DNA of 60,000 bases from Cristatella mucedo (Eukaryota; Bryozoa; Phylactolaemata; Cristatellidae), in assembly GCA_009760855.2 (NCBI GenBank), contig WPIO01000042.1:1014501-1074500 (forward strand), read 5' to 3'. The position numbers and the translations under genes were made by a program. Positions 17,960-30,103 of this stretch are shown here, in pieces (the first letter of the stretch is position 1; every line of letters starts with the position of its first letter). The notes under the pieces were generated by a model that searched no databases, was not told the origin of the DNA, and was given only the letters and a program-made list of their open reading frames with translations.

Positions 17960-19192
17960 CCCTTCCTCTCTTTCTCCCTCCACAATCCCCTCATTTTTCA
18001 AGTTTTCCCGCCCTTCCTCCGTCCACTCTTCCTTTCTTCCTCTCACCTTGTTCTTCATTGTGTCTCCTTAGTTCGACCTTAGCCTAAATCTCTTACCTGG
18101 TTTTTGTTTTAACGCAAGCTAGCTGAGGCTTTCTTGGCCAGCACAGTTGGGCCAACAGCTCGCAGGGCCAAGGTGTGAGCACGGATCTGTGCCATTTAGC
18201 AGTAGCAGCTGTCACTTAGTGATGATCTTCTCAGGAAGATCCAGAGGCACGAACACGAGGAAGTCTAGCTTAGCGCTGTCCCTTGCAGCTCCCAGACTCG
18301 TGGGTGGTCATGTGGGGCTGCAGTGCTTGGCACTGCTGCAGCACCATGCACCACAGCCAGCTGCACCACGCGATGAGGGATCGGGAGGATGCTGCAAAAG
18401 TATAGACTGCTCGAAATTGCTTGGAGAGATGAGATTGGCATGGCTGTAGACAGCAGCAGCCTCGGTGCCAGAAGCAGCCTCAGCCTCGGCTGCTGCTATT
18501 GCTGATGATTCCAGGATAAGAGCATGACTGGTTTGCAATGCTTGATGAAATTAGCCAGCCAAATGCTAAGGTTCCTGTTCCTTCTGCTAGCAGCCGTAAG
18601 TAAATTGTCGTGCTCGTTCAACGTTTCAGTTCTAGATCTTTGTTCAATGCTAGATCTTGAAAGCAACTGCCTCAAGGATACCCATGGTCAGGGTCTCCAC
18701 GAGGTCAGTGTCTCCACAGTGGCTGGGAAGTAGGCACCTGTTTGCTGTTTTGGTAGGGCAACTTGACAACTGCACCAGTAATCTGGTCATGGACGGTTTT
18801 CCCTCTAGCTCCCTGTGAGCATTATTCGTATTATCAAAGGTCAGCTTTGCATGTAGAGAGCATGACTCACCGTGAACAATGGAGTGCATGGCATTCTACG
18901 TTTGGCTTGGCATTCCGTTCATAGCGGCATACCAGTGCTCGCCACCCATCGCTCAGCACTCATTATTCTTCGGACTTCTCACTTGGATATTTCGCCTGAT
19001 GAGCTTTCTTACCTCTAGTCGAAAAACTGCTCCATCCCATCGTCTTCGGGCAGCTTGCTCATGCTAATCTCGTGCTCTGGTTGTGAGGCTAGCATGTTCA
19101 GCAGTTTTGGCGAAGTTTAACCATTGCAGTGTAGTTTATTGAATTGATAAGAGACGGGTCTTCATTGCGATTGTAAATGACTGCACAATATA
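17959..19192. other. Non-coding; CAG-rich patch
   Basis: Short open frames only. A CAG/CTG-rich patch lies at about 18330-18510. No gene or repeat family recognised. Confidence 0.45.
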
Positions 19193-19196
19193 TGCA

Positions 19197-19241
<45 letters not shown>

Positions 19242-19372
19242 CGTGTGTGCGTGCGTGCGCGCACACACATATTATAAATATATATATAGATAGACATATA
19301 GATAGATAGATAGATAGATACTGTATCTGTATTTATATAAACTGCATATATATATATATATATATATATATT
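19193..19372. repeat. Compound (TA)/(TG)/(TGCG)/(GATA) microsatellite
   Basis: TA repeats, then TG repeats, then alternating GCGTGTGTGCGTGCGTGCGC with CACACAC, then TA, GATA and TA repeats. The alternating purine-pyrimidine core (about 19220-19270) is of the Z-DNA-forming type. Confidence 0.9.
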
Positions 19373-19447
19373 AGTCAAACTATGTGCATATCGGATACAC
19401 GGTACCATATAATCAGATCAATCTGACGTCCAAGCAGGCATGCGAGC

Positions 19448-19488
19448 ACACACACACACACACACACACACGGGCACACACACACACA
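19448..19488. repeat. (CA)n microsatellite
   Basis: CA repeats with one CGGG interruption. Confidence 0.9.
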
Positions 19489-20484
19489 TTGGCTGCCAAA
19501 TCAGCTGGATTGAGACTCTCAAGAAATATAGTATTCCATGTAACTGAATCCTGACAGCTTCGACCTGCTGCATGATACTCAAAGGTCAACAAACATGTAA
19601 GCCAAAGCTGAGTCGGTCAGCAGGGTAGATTTCTTAGCAAGTTTGAATCACCGTTGCCCCATTAAATTCCCGACAAGGTTTTGTAGATGTTTTAGAAAAC
19701 AATCTAAAGGAGGACGATTGTGCATTATATTTCTACTGAAGAAGAGGCTACTAGGCCTCTGCAGCTGGTTGTAAATATGGATGCAAAACTAGTTTATAAA
19801 TCCTAGAGGTTTGAACATGTGCCTTCTTTGATGAAAGAGCTTGGATTGCTGCCGATGGATCAACAGAGACAGAGCAAAGTTCTTATGCTGACCCATAAGG
19901 CCTGCTTAGGTGTTTCTGTGCGAAGTAGCATCTTAGTTTTCCATTTATGTCTTGTTCTTTCTTAGAGACGCTCAATCAGACAGCTTCTATGCACAGTTAT
20001 CACATAAGCAAAGCCTTGTTTTATCTTTACAGCGTGTTTTTCACCGAACTCTTAGCGAGAGTGTGTGCGTGCAGATCAAGCTAGCTTGAAACTGATAACA
20101 GGTCGAAGGCCGTGCACCGAGGCTCGGCTGTGTTCTCCGTGTAAGCTTTCTTTATAAGAAACCTCCCTGCTAGTCCTGAATGCAGTGCACTAATTTATTT
20201 TTTACGAGCAGGGGTTGAAAACTGGCAATCTAGCTCATGCGGCCGTCACTGGGTGCAAGATGCAGTGACGTGCTGCAGCACTTGATTTGAGACTTGGACT
20301 GGACTCTGTACAATTAGGTGCAGCCTAAACTATTCCTGTTGCTTTGGATCGGTAGTTTGTCACTACAGAATTGAGCCATTGGCCCGTAGCAATATCGAGG
20401 AAGCACGTAACTGTACTCTCTTACCATTCCAAGGTCTTTCACATGTGTCACTTGTGTGCCTTTGCTTTTAACTCGACAGCGCCA
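19489..20484. other. Non-coding, nothing firm
   Basis: A SINE family B tail scrap (GGCTGCCAAATCAGCTGG) sits at about 19491-19508. Nothing else recognised. Confidence 0.45.
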
Positions 20485-20790
20485 GAAAGACGCAGTGGGT
20501 GCTACGTATGAGAGCATTTCTATTCGAGCCCACGCAAAAGCCTGAGCCGCTTTTGTATTGCATACAGTAGCGAATAGATTTCATCTCATGTAACAAAGAG
20601 GAAATGAGAAGCTTAGCTGAATCAAGTTGGCAGTCAAGAGAGTGATGAGCATGGAAGTAGCAGCTCAGGATGGCTGTAAAAGATGTCACATTCGGCAGCA
20701 GGAGAGCATTTGCCTTTGCTTAAGAATAAAGTGGGAGTGAGTTCGAGAGGACCTGCCGAGTAAAAGCGTCCGTCGTACGAGTCATCTGAT
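20485..20790 (-). mobile_element. LINE family B 3' fragment
   Basis: The same minus-strand coding remnant as at 5506-6014: LSCYFHAHHSLDCQLDSAKL corresponds to LSCYFHATHYLNCSPDSAML there. It lacks the 3' ATTAC tail and is more decayed than its sisters. Confidence 0.7.
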
Positions 20791-20823
20791 CACGATGGCC
20801 AGCGCCTCTCATTTTTTCGGTAT

Positions 20824-20833
20824 GTGTATATAT

Positions 20834-20872
<39 letters not shown>

Positions 20873-20912
20873 TACCAAAATTATATTGCATATATATATA
20901 TATATAATAATT
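20824..20912. repeat. (TA)n microsatellite
   Basis: TATATA tracts flanking a short TGCATACCAAAATTATATTG spacer. Confidence 0.9.
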
Positions 20913-21440
20913 TATACATACATAACTTGGTCGGGCTGTACGAATTCCCTTCAACCTAGTAACCGTCCGAGGCTAACAGCAAATAGCCCGTAAGCTAAGT
21001 ACGGCCTTAGTATCCTGCTCATCTTTCCATTTCATCAGGCTTGCTGCAATATGGTTTAACTTCCGTTCGCGCGGCTAACACGTTGAAGACTCTAAGCAAT
21101 GCGAATGAGCTATACATGTATTCGAAGCTGCAGTATCTCTACCCGTCCTGGTAGTTTATTGTTCATAGAACATTAGAACCATAGAGCTTAAACGGCAGCC
21201 AGCCGGATGAGCCAAACTGCAAGAAAGTCAGCTAAATATTTAGAAGCAAGCGCAGCTTCGCGTGTTAGCTTTACATGCCTTACTCTCAACGTGGCCTGGG
21301 TCGGCATTCTCTACTTAGTCCCTGCCTCCGCCCCACTGAATAGTTTGAGCTGCTCCCAGATGACCTTTGGCTAGATGACCTCAGGAGCTCTATTGCCTAA
21401 GCTTGCCTACAGTCTAGCCGGTCGACATTTCAAAACCACG
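20913..21440. other. Non-coding, nothing recognised
   Basis: No open frame or repeat of note before the 110-bp dispersed repeat. Confidence 0.45.
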
Positions 21441-21550
21441 GGTAAGCTTGCATAAGGTCTCCACTGAAAAGTTAGCCAATTGATTTTCGAATACGCCCAA
21501 ACCTGACCAACCCGGCTGTACTCGCATCTCGGGCTTCCGGCGTTCTACCT
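21441..21550 (+). repeat. 110-bp dispersed repeat, copy 2
   Basis: 109 of 110 positions identical to 543-652, same strand, unrelated flanks. This copy stands at the left edge of a CpG-rich block. Confidence 0.9.
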
Positions 21551-22204
21551 ACGGCCGACCCTCTGACCCCAGTCGCTGACCTGTGCATCTTTCGGGAGCG
21601 CGGCATTTTCGCGCGGACCGTGCCGATACTCGCAATGCCAGAAATCCTCAAAAACCCGGATGAATGGGAATCCGCGCCCGCTCTTATTTTCAAATTGAAG
21701 CTCGCGACGCGCACGCACCCACCCTGAGCTGCATTCGAAGCTCGATCCCGACGAGTTTTCTTTCGCCAGCCCACGCGAAATGCGACCGCGCTTGTTTCCG
21801 CCCATCGGTCGTCTTGCCCCCTCCCCCCTTTGCGGCGTATGCAATGCGCCCAGATAGAGATCTCATCTATTCGGCGCTCTGCATCGCTCACGAATGGTAC
21901 TGCATGGGTGTGGCAGAGGGTGGCGGCGGCGAGCCTCTCTGAGCGCCGCTTCGCTTCCAGGCGTCAGTCAGTCGAGAGCAGCTCTCTTCGGCAGCTCGGG
22001 GAAATGAGAAGACCGCCGCCCACTCGAGTAGCGGGAGGCGGCCGCGAAGGCGTGCGTTGCGGACGTGCTTGACGTAGGCGTGCGGCCGAGTGAGCTCGCT
22101 CGCGACGAAAGCGTCTGCTAAAAGTCGAGAGCACCACCCTCGGTGAGGGAGGGGGAAATGGCGTTAGCCTGCGGTACCTTGGCAAAAAAGGCCAGGAGAC
22201 GCTA
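21551..22204. promoter_or_regulatory. CpG-rich block 2a (candidate promoter region)
   Basis: GC- and CpG-rich DNA in contrast to its left flank. Long frames on both strands (for example 21472-21891 minus) are Arg/Ala/Ser-rich and look compositional. No core promoter element or exon can be fixed by eye. Confidence 0.4.
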
Positions 22205-22206
22205 CG

Positions 22207-22505
<299 letters not shown>

Positions 22506-22985
22506 CTTCCTGCTGCAGAGGGCCCACCAAAGCAAGCCTTTCTCGTGCGGCAGCAGTCGCCCTGCGCTCCGAAATTCAGCTAGCCTACGAGCGGCGGGCT
22601 CCCGAAATTTTGAGCGTACGGTCGTCTTGCGCATCGGCTGCGCCAATTCAATACAGAATTTGGGCCTCCGTGGCCCGGCGACCGGAATTTACGCGACGGC
22701 CGACCGCTCTGCTTGCGGAAGTGCTGGCGCCGAAAGGGGCTCGAACAGTCGTAGCTGCGGCTAACTTAGGGCGACGGGAGCTCAGCACCTGCAGCTGGAT
22801 ACACGTTGGCTGGCCTCAGACCAATGCCTAGGCCAGTACCGCGTCACGCCGCCCCCCCCCCGTGCGAAGGCGGCCGGTCCATTGGAATTCCACTCAAGCG
22901 ATTAGGTCCCGGCCGCCGTTTCGTCCGTCGGTGTAGCTTCGGAGAGCTTTCTTGGGATGCGTCTCGTCTCGGTAAGACTTAGATT
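22506..22985. promoter_or_regulatory. CpG-rich block 2b (candidate promoter region)
   Basis: CpG-rich continuation after the TC tract, including a C10 run near 22852. Open frames on plus (22313-22831) start inside the microsatellite and resemble nothing known. Confidence 0.35.
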
Positions 22986-23600
22986 GCCTTAGTTGGTTGC
23001 TTTTTTCAGTCTGTTAAATTTATTCAAATGGGTAATTTTTCTTGCCATTTCGTAGTCCAAGTTGTCCCGACGAATTTGGCCGCAGTGTCTAGTGGACTCA
23101 GTCGGAACGGGAGCCCTAAAGCTGGTCACGCAGAACTGAATTTTGCTTTGTCGTAGCAATAATAAACTTGCGTATATAAGGCATGCGTACATCGCCTAAG
23201 GAGAACTAAGCCCTTCTGCCCTTCAAAGTAGCGAAACCACGAGTACTGCTTCGTCAGCTCCTTTTCTAAAGTCACTGCCACATGCACACGGAGCAACGTG
23301 AATTTCAAGCTAGCAATTTCTTAGCAAATCCTTAGCAATTTTCTAGCAATTTAAATTTCAAATTAAATTTATAAAATTTTATTTTAAATATCAATATAAT
23401 AATTACTATAAAGCTATTGGAACTCCCATATTCCCCCGGAGCTTCTCGAAGAACTCTTTTTAAGCGCGATTTCAAAGAGACTACGGCCCACGGTTGGCGA
23501 ATTCGTAGGACAACTAACTGAACGCTCGCTTTCCGGCTTGCGTATACAGTAGCATTCAGCGTACGTGCTTGCGCTGTCCTCTCGCGGAAGACGGTGAAGC
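22986..23600. other. AT-richer spacer, nothing recognised
   Basis: Average to AT-rich DNA between two CpG-rich blocks, with AAATTTAAATT-type runs at 23320-23400. No gene seen. Confidence 0.45.
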
Positions 23601-24580
23601 CGTGTGGAATTTCAGTCCCTTCCTTTTAAAATCCTTGAGCGATTCCCGCTCTCTCAGCTCAGTTGTTTTCGTGACCTAGTTACGGCGCGAGAGCTTTCGA
23701 CAGATTGCTGAGTGCGAACCACCGCGCCGTCAACCCGAGTCATTGGGTACAGCGGTCCGCGAAGCGCCGGCACGACCTCTCCCCTCCCCCCCCCCGCCCC
23801 GGGGGGAGTCGCTCCTGTGAGAGTTGTGCATCCCACCCAGCACGCGTTCGGAATGCTAAGTGCGACAGCGCCCAACGGCGTAGTCAGTCGCCGCAACCCG
23901 AGTAGAACGCCGAGCGAGCGGACTGCAGGCGCCCGAACTCTCGCAGAAGCAGCAGGCGCGCGCAACACCCGCCTGGCAGAGAGGGCGCTCTACACGCTGA
24001 CAGCTGGTTCGCATCGGCTGGGGCGGCCGTGCGAGCGCTCCGATTGCCGTCGCTGAACCCACAACGAGAGCCGCGAAGTCCGCGTTGAAAGTGCTAAAGT
24101 CCAAAGCCCAACTGGAATTCGTGCCATCCTGCAATTTGTGAACACCTCACGAGCATCTCGTAAGCTTAGGCATTCACGCCGTTGGATGACGACGACCTCA
24201 CGACGTCGCGTCTAACCTTTAATAACAATAGCGAGTATTCTAACGATAGCGATGGGAGGAGAATTAATAAAGCATTTGTCCGGTGCCGTATATGAACGTG
24301 TATCTCGCTCAGGCGTATTCAAATATACGGAACTATAAGCACGTCGCTTGGCTGGCGGTAGCGCGGTTACAAACGCAAAGTGCCGCTTTCATGCCCGGGC
24401 ACAGAACTAGGCCGCAAATATCGCGCCCGTGACTCAGACGCCGCTAGTCTCTCAGCCGACGCGAGACGACGCCTGAGCTCGCTATCGCGGCTAGCGACTT
24501 GCAGGTGCGTGCCGACAGGAAGAGAGCGCGGTCGCGTCACGACTAGCGATCGGCCCAAATGGCTCCGCCAGCTTTGGAAG
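23601..24580. promoter_or_regulatory. CpG-rich block 3 (candidate promoter region)
   Basis: CpG-dense DNA with a C/G homopolymer-rich stretch at 23783-23808. Frames on both strands are Arg/Ala/Pro-rich. The block ends just before a short frame with a signal-peptide-like start (24582). Confidence 0.4.
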
Positions 24581-24581
24581 C

Positions 24582-24675
24582 ATGACCGTCTGCCTTTTGC
24601 TTGGCGTCTGCTTTTACCCGACCTCGGCCTTGGATTTAAGCATTATCGGCTTAAAGCCATTACGACTCAGGACCT
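24582..24675 (+). CDS. Possible first coding exon with signal peptide (speculative)
   Basis: ATG 24582 opens MTVCLLLGVCFYPTSALDLS, which has the n-, h- and c-region shape of a signal peptide with plausible cleavage after SALD or TSA. After about 31 codons it meets a donor-like ACCT|GTGAGTAT at 24675/24676. It stands directly downstream of a CpG-rich block, as a first exon would. No partner exon was found: a SINE and a LINE copy follow at once. The family is not recognised. Confidence 0.25.
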
Positions 24676-24725
24676 GTGAGTATACAGTTCATCTGCATAG
24701 CGGCCTAAGAGAACTCAACCTATAT

Positions 24726-24826
24726 TCCGGCCCTTCACGTATGCAGGGGGGGGGAGCTCACGACCTCCGCACGACCTTGGTCGGGGCGAGTACCTTGCCC
24801 ACTGGGCCAAACCAGCACTGCAGAAT
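24726..24826 (-). mobile_element. tRNA-derived SINE, family A (head)
   Basis: The minus strand reads GTGCTGGTTTGGCCCAGTGG, a GTACTCGCCCCGACCAAGGT stretch and GTGAGCTCCCC in the B-box position, interrupted by a G9 run on plus at 24745. Truncated before the LINE-like tail. Confidence 0.65.
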
Positions 24827-24927
24827 AATGTATGTCATAAACTAGCAACAGAGCTCGCCGCCGGTTTAACGACGTCAGCTGGTGTACTCACCCAAAAGCC
24901 AGTGAGCAAATGCTGAGAGGAGCAGGT

Positions 24928-25855
24928 GCACTAAAAATAATAATAATAAATGTGGCTAGTGGCAGCATGCACAGTGTCAGCACGAAAAAGCACATCAAAG
25001 ACGAATCACAGGGACCCACTAAATGCTGTCCTAAATAGGTGTGTTTTTAAGTTCTTTTTAAATGTGGTCAAGTCAGAGGATGTTCTGACGCAAGTCGGGA
25101 GGGAGATCCAGGCTTTGGAAGCATACGAACTAAATGCACGGTCTCCAAAGGATTTGAGGTTTGTACTAGGTATTAGTAGGCTGTTAGATTCCAAAAAGCG
25201 GGTGGTACGATGCTTGGCCTGGTGGGTGAGTAGATCTGAGAGATAGGCTGGAGCCAAAGAATGAAGAGACCTAAAAGTGCCGAAAAAACCTTGAAGTCAA
25301 TCCGTTGCTTGACTGGTAGCCAGTGCAGGTCGGTGAGAAATGGTGTGATGTGGCAACTTCACCACTCACGACAGACAAGCCTAGCTTCGGAGTTTTGCAC
25401 CGGCTGCAATCGCCTGATCGTACATGCCGGTAGGCCAGTAAACAGAGAGTTGCTGAAGTCTAGACGGGATGTCACTAATAAATGGACCAACTTAGACGAG
25501 GTATCCTTATCTAAACAAGCCTGAATTTTAGCAATTTAATGTGGCTGAAAGTAGGCAGATCTGACTGTGGAGCTGATGTGGTCGTCTAACGAGAGGTCAC
25601 TTTGGAACATGACACCTAGATTTTGAGCTGATTCAACAGCAGATATGCTGGCAGAGCCAATTTTGAGCGTCAGCCTTTAAATTTTCTGAATTACACTGGG
25701 TTTGCTTATAACTAGTAAGTTAGTTTTATCATCGTTTAGTTTTAGAAAATGTGCTGCCATCCATGTGTGGATGTCATCAGTACATGTGGCGAGTGAGTTA
25801 AAAGAACTTGAGGTGCTCGAAGGCTGGGAGGGATCAAAGCAAAGGTACAACTAAT
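24928..25855 (-). mobile_element. LINE family A, 3' half (RT end to 3' UTR)
   Basis: On the minus strand it starts within the RT near a TTTGATCCCTCCCAGCCTTC stretch, continues through the ORF2 C-terminus (frame 25257-25006: YLSDLLTHQAKHRTTRFLES, KSFGDRAFSSYASKAWISLP) and the 3' UTR, and ends in TTATTATTATT. It is 5'-truncated and carries stops and frameshifts. Closest relative in the window: 33445-35610. Confidence 0.85.
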
Positions 25856-25916
25856 AACACTAATAATAGACACTAATAGATATATATTGAATGCTGCGGA
25901 ATCGTGTCACGTCAGT

Positions 25917-25947
25917 CGAGAGAGAGAGAGAGAGAGAGAGGGAGGGG

Positions 25948-25997
<50 letters not shown>

Positions 25998-25998
25998 C

Positions 25999-26033
<35 letters not shown>

Positions 26034-26183
26034 CAGATTGACAGAGAGACAGAGAGACAGAGAGAGACAGAGAGAGAGACAGAGACAGAGACGGAGACAG
26101 AGACAGAGACAGACAATGAGGCAGAGAGACAGAGAGAGGCAGAGAGAGGCAGAGGGAAGCAGAGAGAGACAGAGAGAGGCAGA

Positions 26184-26243
<60 letters not shown>

Positions 26244-26335
26244 GAGAGGAGAGAGAGCGACAGAGAGAGAGAGAGAGAGACAGACAGAGACAGAGACAGA
26301 GAGAGACAGAAAGGAGAGAGAGAGAGAAAGTGTGT
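25917..26335. repeat. (GA)n/(GACA)n microsatellite
   Basis: About 420 bp of pure purine-rich GA with GACA, GAGGCA and GGA variants, the longest simple tract in the window. It produces artefactual Arg/Glu and Ser/Leu frames. Confidence 0.95.
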
Positions 26336-27134
26336 GAGCATGCGTGTCGGTGTTTGTGCGTGTGCCTGTGTGTGTGTATGTTAAAGACAGGGAGCTAACT
26401 AAACAAACTAAAGACTGGGTAACCACAGGTTAGAGATTTGTAAGAGGCACTGGTATAGCCACGATCAGTGGGGCCTCCTAAGATAGTGTGTGCCTGCGTA
26501 CGAACTCGACGATGGCCGATCCCCAATATTAGGCACCGAGTTTGGCGCCCCTGAAGCAGCGCTCATGATCTAGCGCCCCTGATCCAGAGCCCCTGATCCA
26601 GCGCCCCAGGACATGTGCCCTTGCCAACCTTCAGCATGCCGCTGGCCACGACTCAGTGTTTTGCACCCACCAGGAGCGTCACATTGCACTGGCAGAAAAA
26701 CCTTTGGGTGCTGAGTTACAGAAGTGTACTTGGGATGTGGCAATACATAAACCAGCTTGGCTTAGTATTATTGGCTAAGCAGGCTCGACTCGTGGCGACA
26801 TTACATCCGGGAAAGCAGACACACTGGGGAGCTGGGGAGCTGCAGCAGCCTCTTCTGTGATTGGTTTCTCCACAGCAGGACGTCCAGAATGAGTGAAGGC
26901 GCTGCCGGAAATATGCTGGCTGAGCCCAGTCTGAGGATTAGAGCTTCCACTTTCTGAATAGCGTTAGGACTACTTACTCCTCACAGCCTTTGCTTCGTAT
27001 GTGTAGATTGTATTTTTGAGCGGGTTTACTTTACGGAGCCAGGCAAGTTTGGTCTGAGGACTAAAGCGACACAACTTCGAGTAGGGTCCGTGTAGAATCG
27101 CTCTTTTCCGTTCACTCCACTTCCCTGTGCATGA
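26336..27134. other. Non-coding; small tandem motif
   Basis: GCGCCCCTGATCCAG-type units are repeated about three times with drift at 26569-26609. No gene recognised. Confidence 0.45.
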
Positions 27135-27330
27135 TGTAATGTAATGCATCCGCCTGTAACTCCACATAACTACAAAGACTATGTGAGCGTTACGCAGGAG
27201 AGTCTTGTCGCTCACTCACAGCCTAAGCGGCTTCCGCTACGCATTCGATAGCCGGCCGACTTCATCTCAAGGAACAAAGAGAAAGTGGGAAGCATAGCAG
27301 AGTCAGGTGAGCAGTTTAGGCTAGCTGCAC
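27135..27330 (-). mobile_element. LINE family B 3' end
   Basis: Begins with the GTAATGTAATG tail (plus orientation) and matches 5506-5700 and 36449-36640 through TTACGCAGGAGAGT, GCCTAAGCGGCTT and AACAAAGAGAAAGTGGGAAG. It is broken off after about 195 bp. Confidence 0.8.
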
Positions 27331-29560
27331 ATTGCTAAAGGAAAACTCCTCGGAATCTGAAAAGGCCGCGTGTGCCTTCTCCTATGTTAAACGGCGATTT
27401 TGTCTGAGCGCGAAACGCACGAGCTTTTGAGTGCAGTGCTATCCTGAGCGGATATTCCTCGCTCGTCGTTAGCTTTTGATTGCCGCTCCTCTTCCGGCGA
27501 TTCGTTAAGCGCGTGGCTCGCGGGAGATTTGGCTTGATACTTGGGCGGTGCCCATTTTCACAAAGCTGATTTCGCCATCATTCAGCTTGAGAAAGTCTGC
27601 TGCGATCGCATTGCTATTGCTAGCAGTACGATCGCAGCGAGGACGTCGAAGCCGAGCTTGACTCGCTGAACGAAAAGGGAGAGATCGAAGCTGATGCACG
27701 GGTAGGTGTTCGTCGTCTGTGAACAAATTTAAGCCTCGGTCGTGTTTTTCAGCTGCTTTGGCTAGACGGGGTGGGATATTGAATGTGAAAAGTGTAGTTC
27801 GATTGCATGCGGGCTGGTACCGCTCCTTTCCTCAACAGCTGATGGGAGCATCCCCGAGAGGGGCCTGTGCACAGCTCCGGTCAGCTTCTAATCAGGCGTT
27901 GACACAGGCCGATAACCCGCTGATGAACAGATGGTGGATTCACCATCGGGGTCGGCCAAGGGACAGCCAGGGTCGAGGAGGGGAGTCGAGCGAGAGTAGG
28001 GGCCGAGGGGAGCCGTGAGCTCTGGGGCTTCGTGCGGTGGTAATAAACTGTTGGTGTCGGGCATCGGCGGGCTCTCTGCTGTGCGAACGAAACTGACCCA
28101 GCGCGGACCCCGGTGTAGTCTTGTAAAGGCTCCGAATACTTGAATGCTCGCACTGGGCCCACGTAGGAACAGCATGCTTCAAGCTGCTCACGTCATTTGG
28201 ATTGCTTTCGCCGTAGCTGTAGGCTCACTCTAAATGCCGCGAACTGGCCCGGGCACATTTAGTGTGCTTCTTCTGGACGGTTGCGCCTGGCGTGTTGCCC
28301 GATTCATCGAACGTGGACCTTTCGAGCACTCGGTCCACCGTACGCCAGTGTCGACAGAGAGAACCGGACGTCGTCAGAATGCCCCAACTTAAACACGCTC
28401 GCTATGGGTTCGAGTCTTGCGGTGGGCCATCCTCATTGTCCAGAAGCAATCCGTCTGAACGACGCCGTCGCGCAACTGGCCCAATAAGTGCTGAAGCTCA
28501 GGTTCAGTTAGCTTGCTTATGCGATAGCACTAACCCGAATGGCCCGGTCGGCAACATGCGACGGCAGGCTGACAACGGCCGACGCCTGAGTTTTCATAGC
28601 GGCGCGGTTCGACAATGAGACCGCAAGCCAAACCCTAGCGTCATAGGCATTTACCACAAAGTCTCAGCGCGCGTGCGCAAGATGCCGGCAGCCGACGACG
28701 GCCATGCTGTGATGCGGTAGCTGCCAAAGCAACCGAAGCCACGCGGCGCCGCCGCCGCAGCAGCTCTATACCGGCGCCGCGGCGCTGCCGTGCGGCGCTT
28801 TCGTTCGCCTCTCGAGCCGGCAGCTGGCAATTCGATGGAATAGCGGCGTGGATATCGCACTGCAGAAGCGCAAGGCGGTCATTCGCCGCCGGTGCGTGAG
28901 TAATTAGGGCGGCCAGCCGGCAGTCGGAGCTTGGCTTTGCTTTCGCCTGATGCCGCCGCCGCCGCTCGCAGCGCTGACCGTTGCTGACCGGACGCCGGCC
29001 GACTTTTGTCGGGGCCCGCCGCGACCTCGTATCGCCGAGCTAGCCCGTCGCCGCCGCCGCCGTTCGGCTCGGCGTCGCTCGTGAGCTCGCGAGCAGCCTG
29101 GTAGCCGGACGCACGGACAGACGGCTGCGGCTGCGTCCTGCTTTGCCCGGCGGCGGCTGCGGCCGGCGCGTGCCAGGTCGCGTGGCTGCGGCCGAGCTAA
29201 GTGGGCACACCTCGTGGCCGCAGTGCACGCCGCGCGCCTTCGCGCTGATTTAGTGACCGTTCGTGCGTAACTCGACCCCGTTGCCGCCTGCGACCGCTTC
29301 AGTATCGCGTCGCCTACGCCGCAGGGGGTGTGGAATCCCAGCGTCTGGATCCTAAGGCTGCCAGACCGCCGAGAGAAGGGAGGAGAGGGGGGCTGGGCGG
29401 CAGCTGATTCGGTGGCAGCAGCAGCAGCAGCTAGTTTTCGAGGCAGCACAGGTCACGTGCCAGTCGTCACGCTGGCTGGCCCGGCTGCAGGCCGCGAGTG
29501 TCTGCTGTGCCGTCTGTGCTGGGGAACCTAGCATAGACAGACCGACCCATCGTGCCGTGC
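27331..29560. promoter_or_regulatory. CpG-rich block 4, largest (candidate promoter/5' exon region)
   Basis: GC- and CpG-rich from about 27400, densest at 28650-29330. Donor-like sites are present on plus, for example GTGAGT at 28896-28901. It is the last CpG-rich block before the transporter gene (acceptor at 36950/36951) on the same strand, so it could hold that gene's promoter and a non-coding first exon. This is inference only. Frames such as 28904-29449 (minus) are Arg/Ala-rich and look compositional. Confidence 0.4.
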
Positions 29561-30070
29561 CTGTTAGGGACTGCCAGAGCCGTGCGTGCTTGGGTGGATG
29601 CTTGTAGAAGAAGCGAGGCGCCTGACTTGAGTCGCCTCGCTTGGCAAGCGAAGTCTGTACGGCAGTGCAGAGAGAGAGCTGCCGAAGTGAATGCATGCCA
29701 AGCGATCTGTCTGACGCAGCCGTCGGTCTAGGTGCGAAGCAGCTCAGACTTAAGCAAGGTCGATTTAAGGTCGATTAAAGGTCGATTTAAGCAAGCCGAC
29801 CTTCCTGAACTGAGCTGAGCTGCGTGTGCTCGGCCCTGCTCGGCTGCTTCGACGTTTCGAGGTGTTGACATGAGGCCAAGGGTCTCGGGTCCGGAGCCAA
29901 AGAGTAGGTTTGAGGTACCTGTCACTTTTGCTGTATCTTGCTGGTGCTGATGCTGCTGCCTCTTCGGTAAATACTGTCAGAGCTAAGGCGATCTGGCACG
30001 GATTCCTTGCAGATATGTGTTCCTTCTAAAGGCAGGCCGGTCTGGACCGGTGGGATGAAAGGGAGGTTCC

Positions 30071-30103
<33 letters not shown>

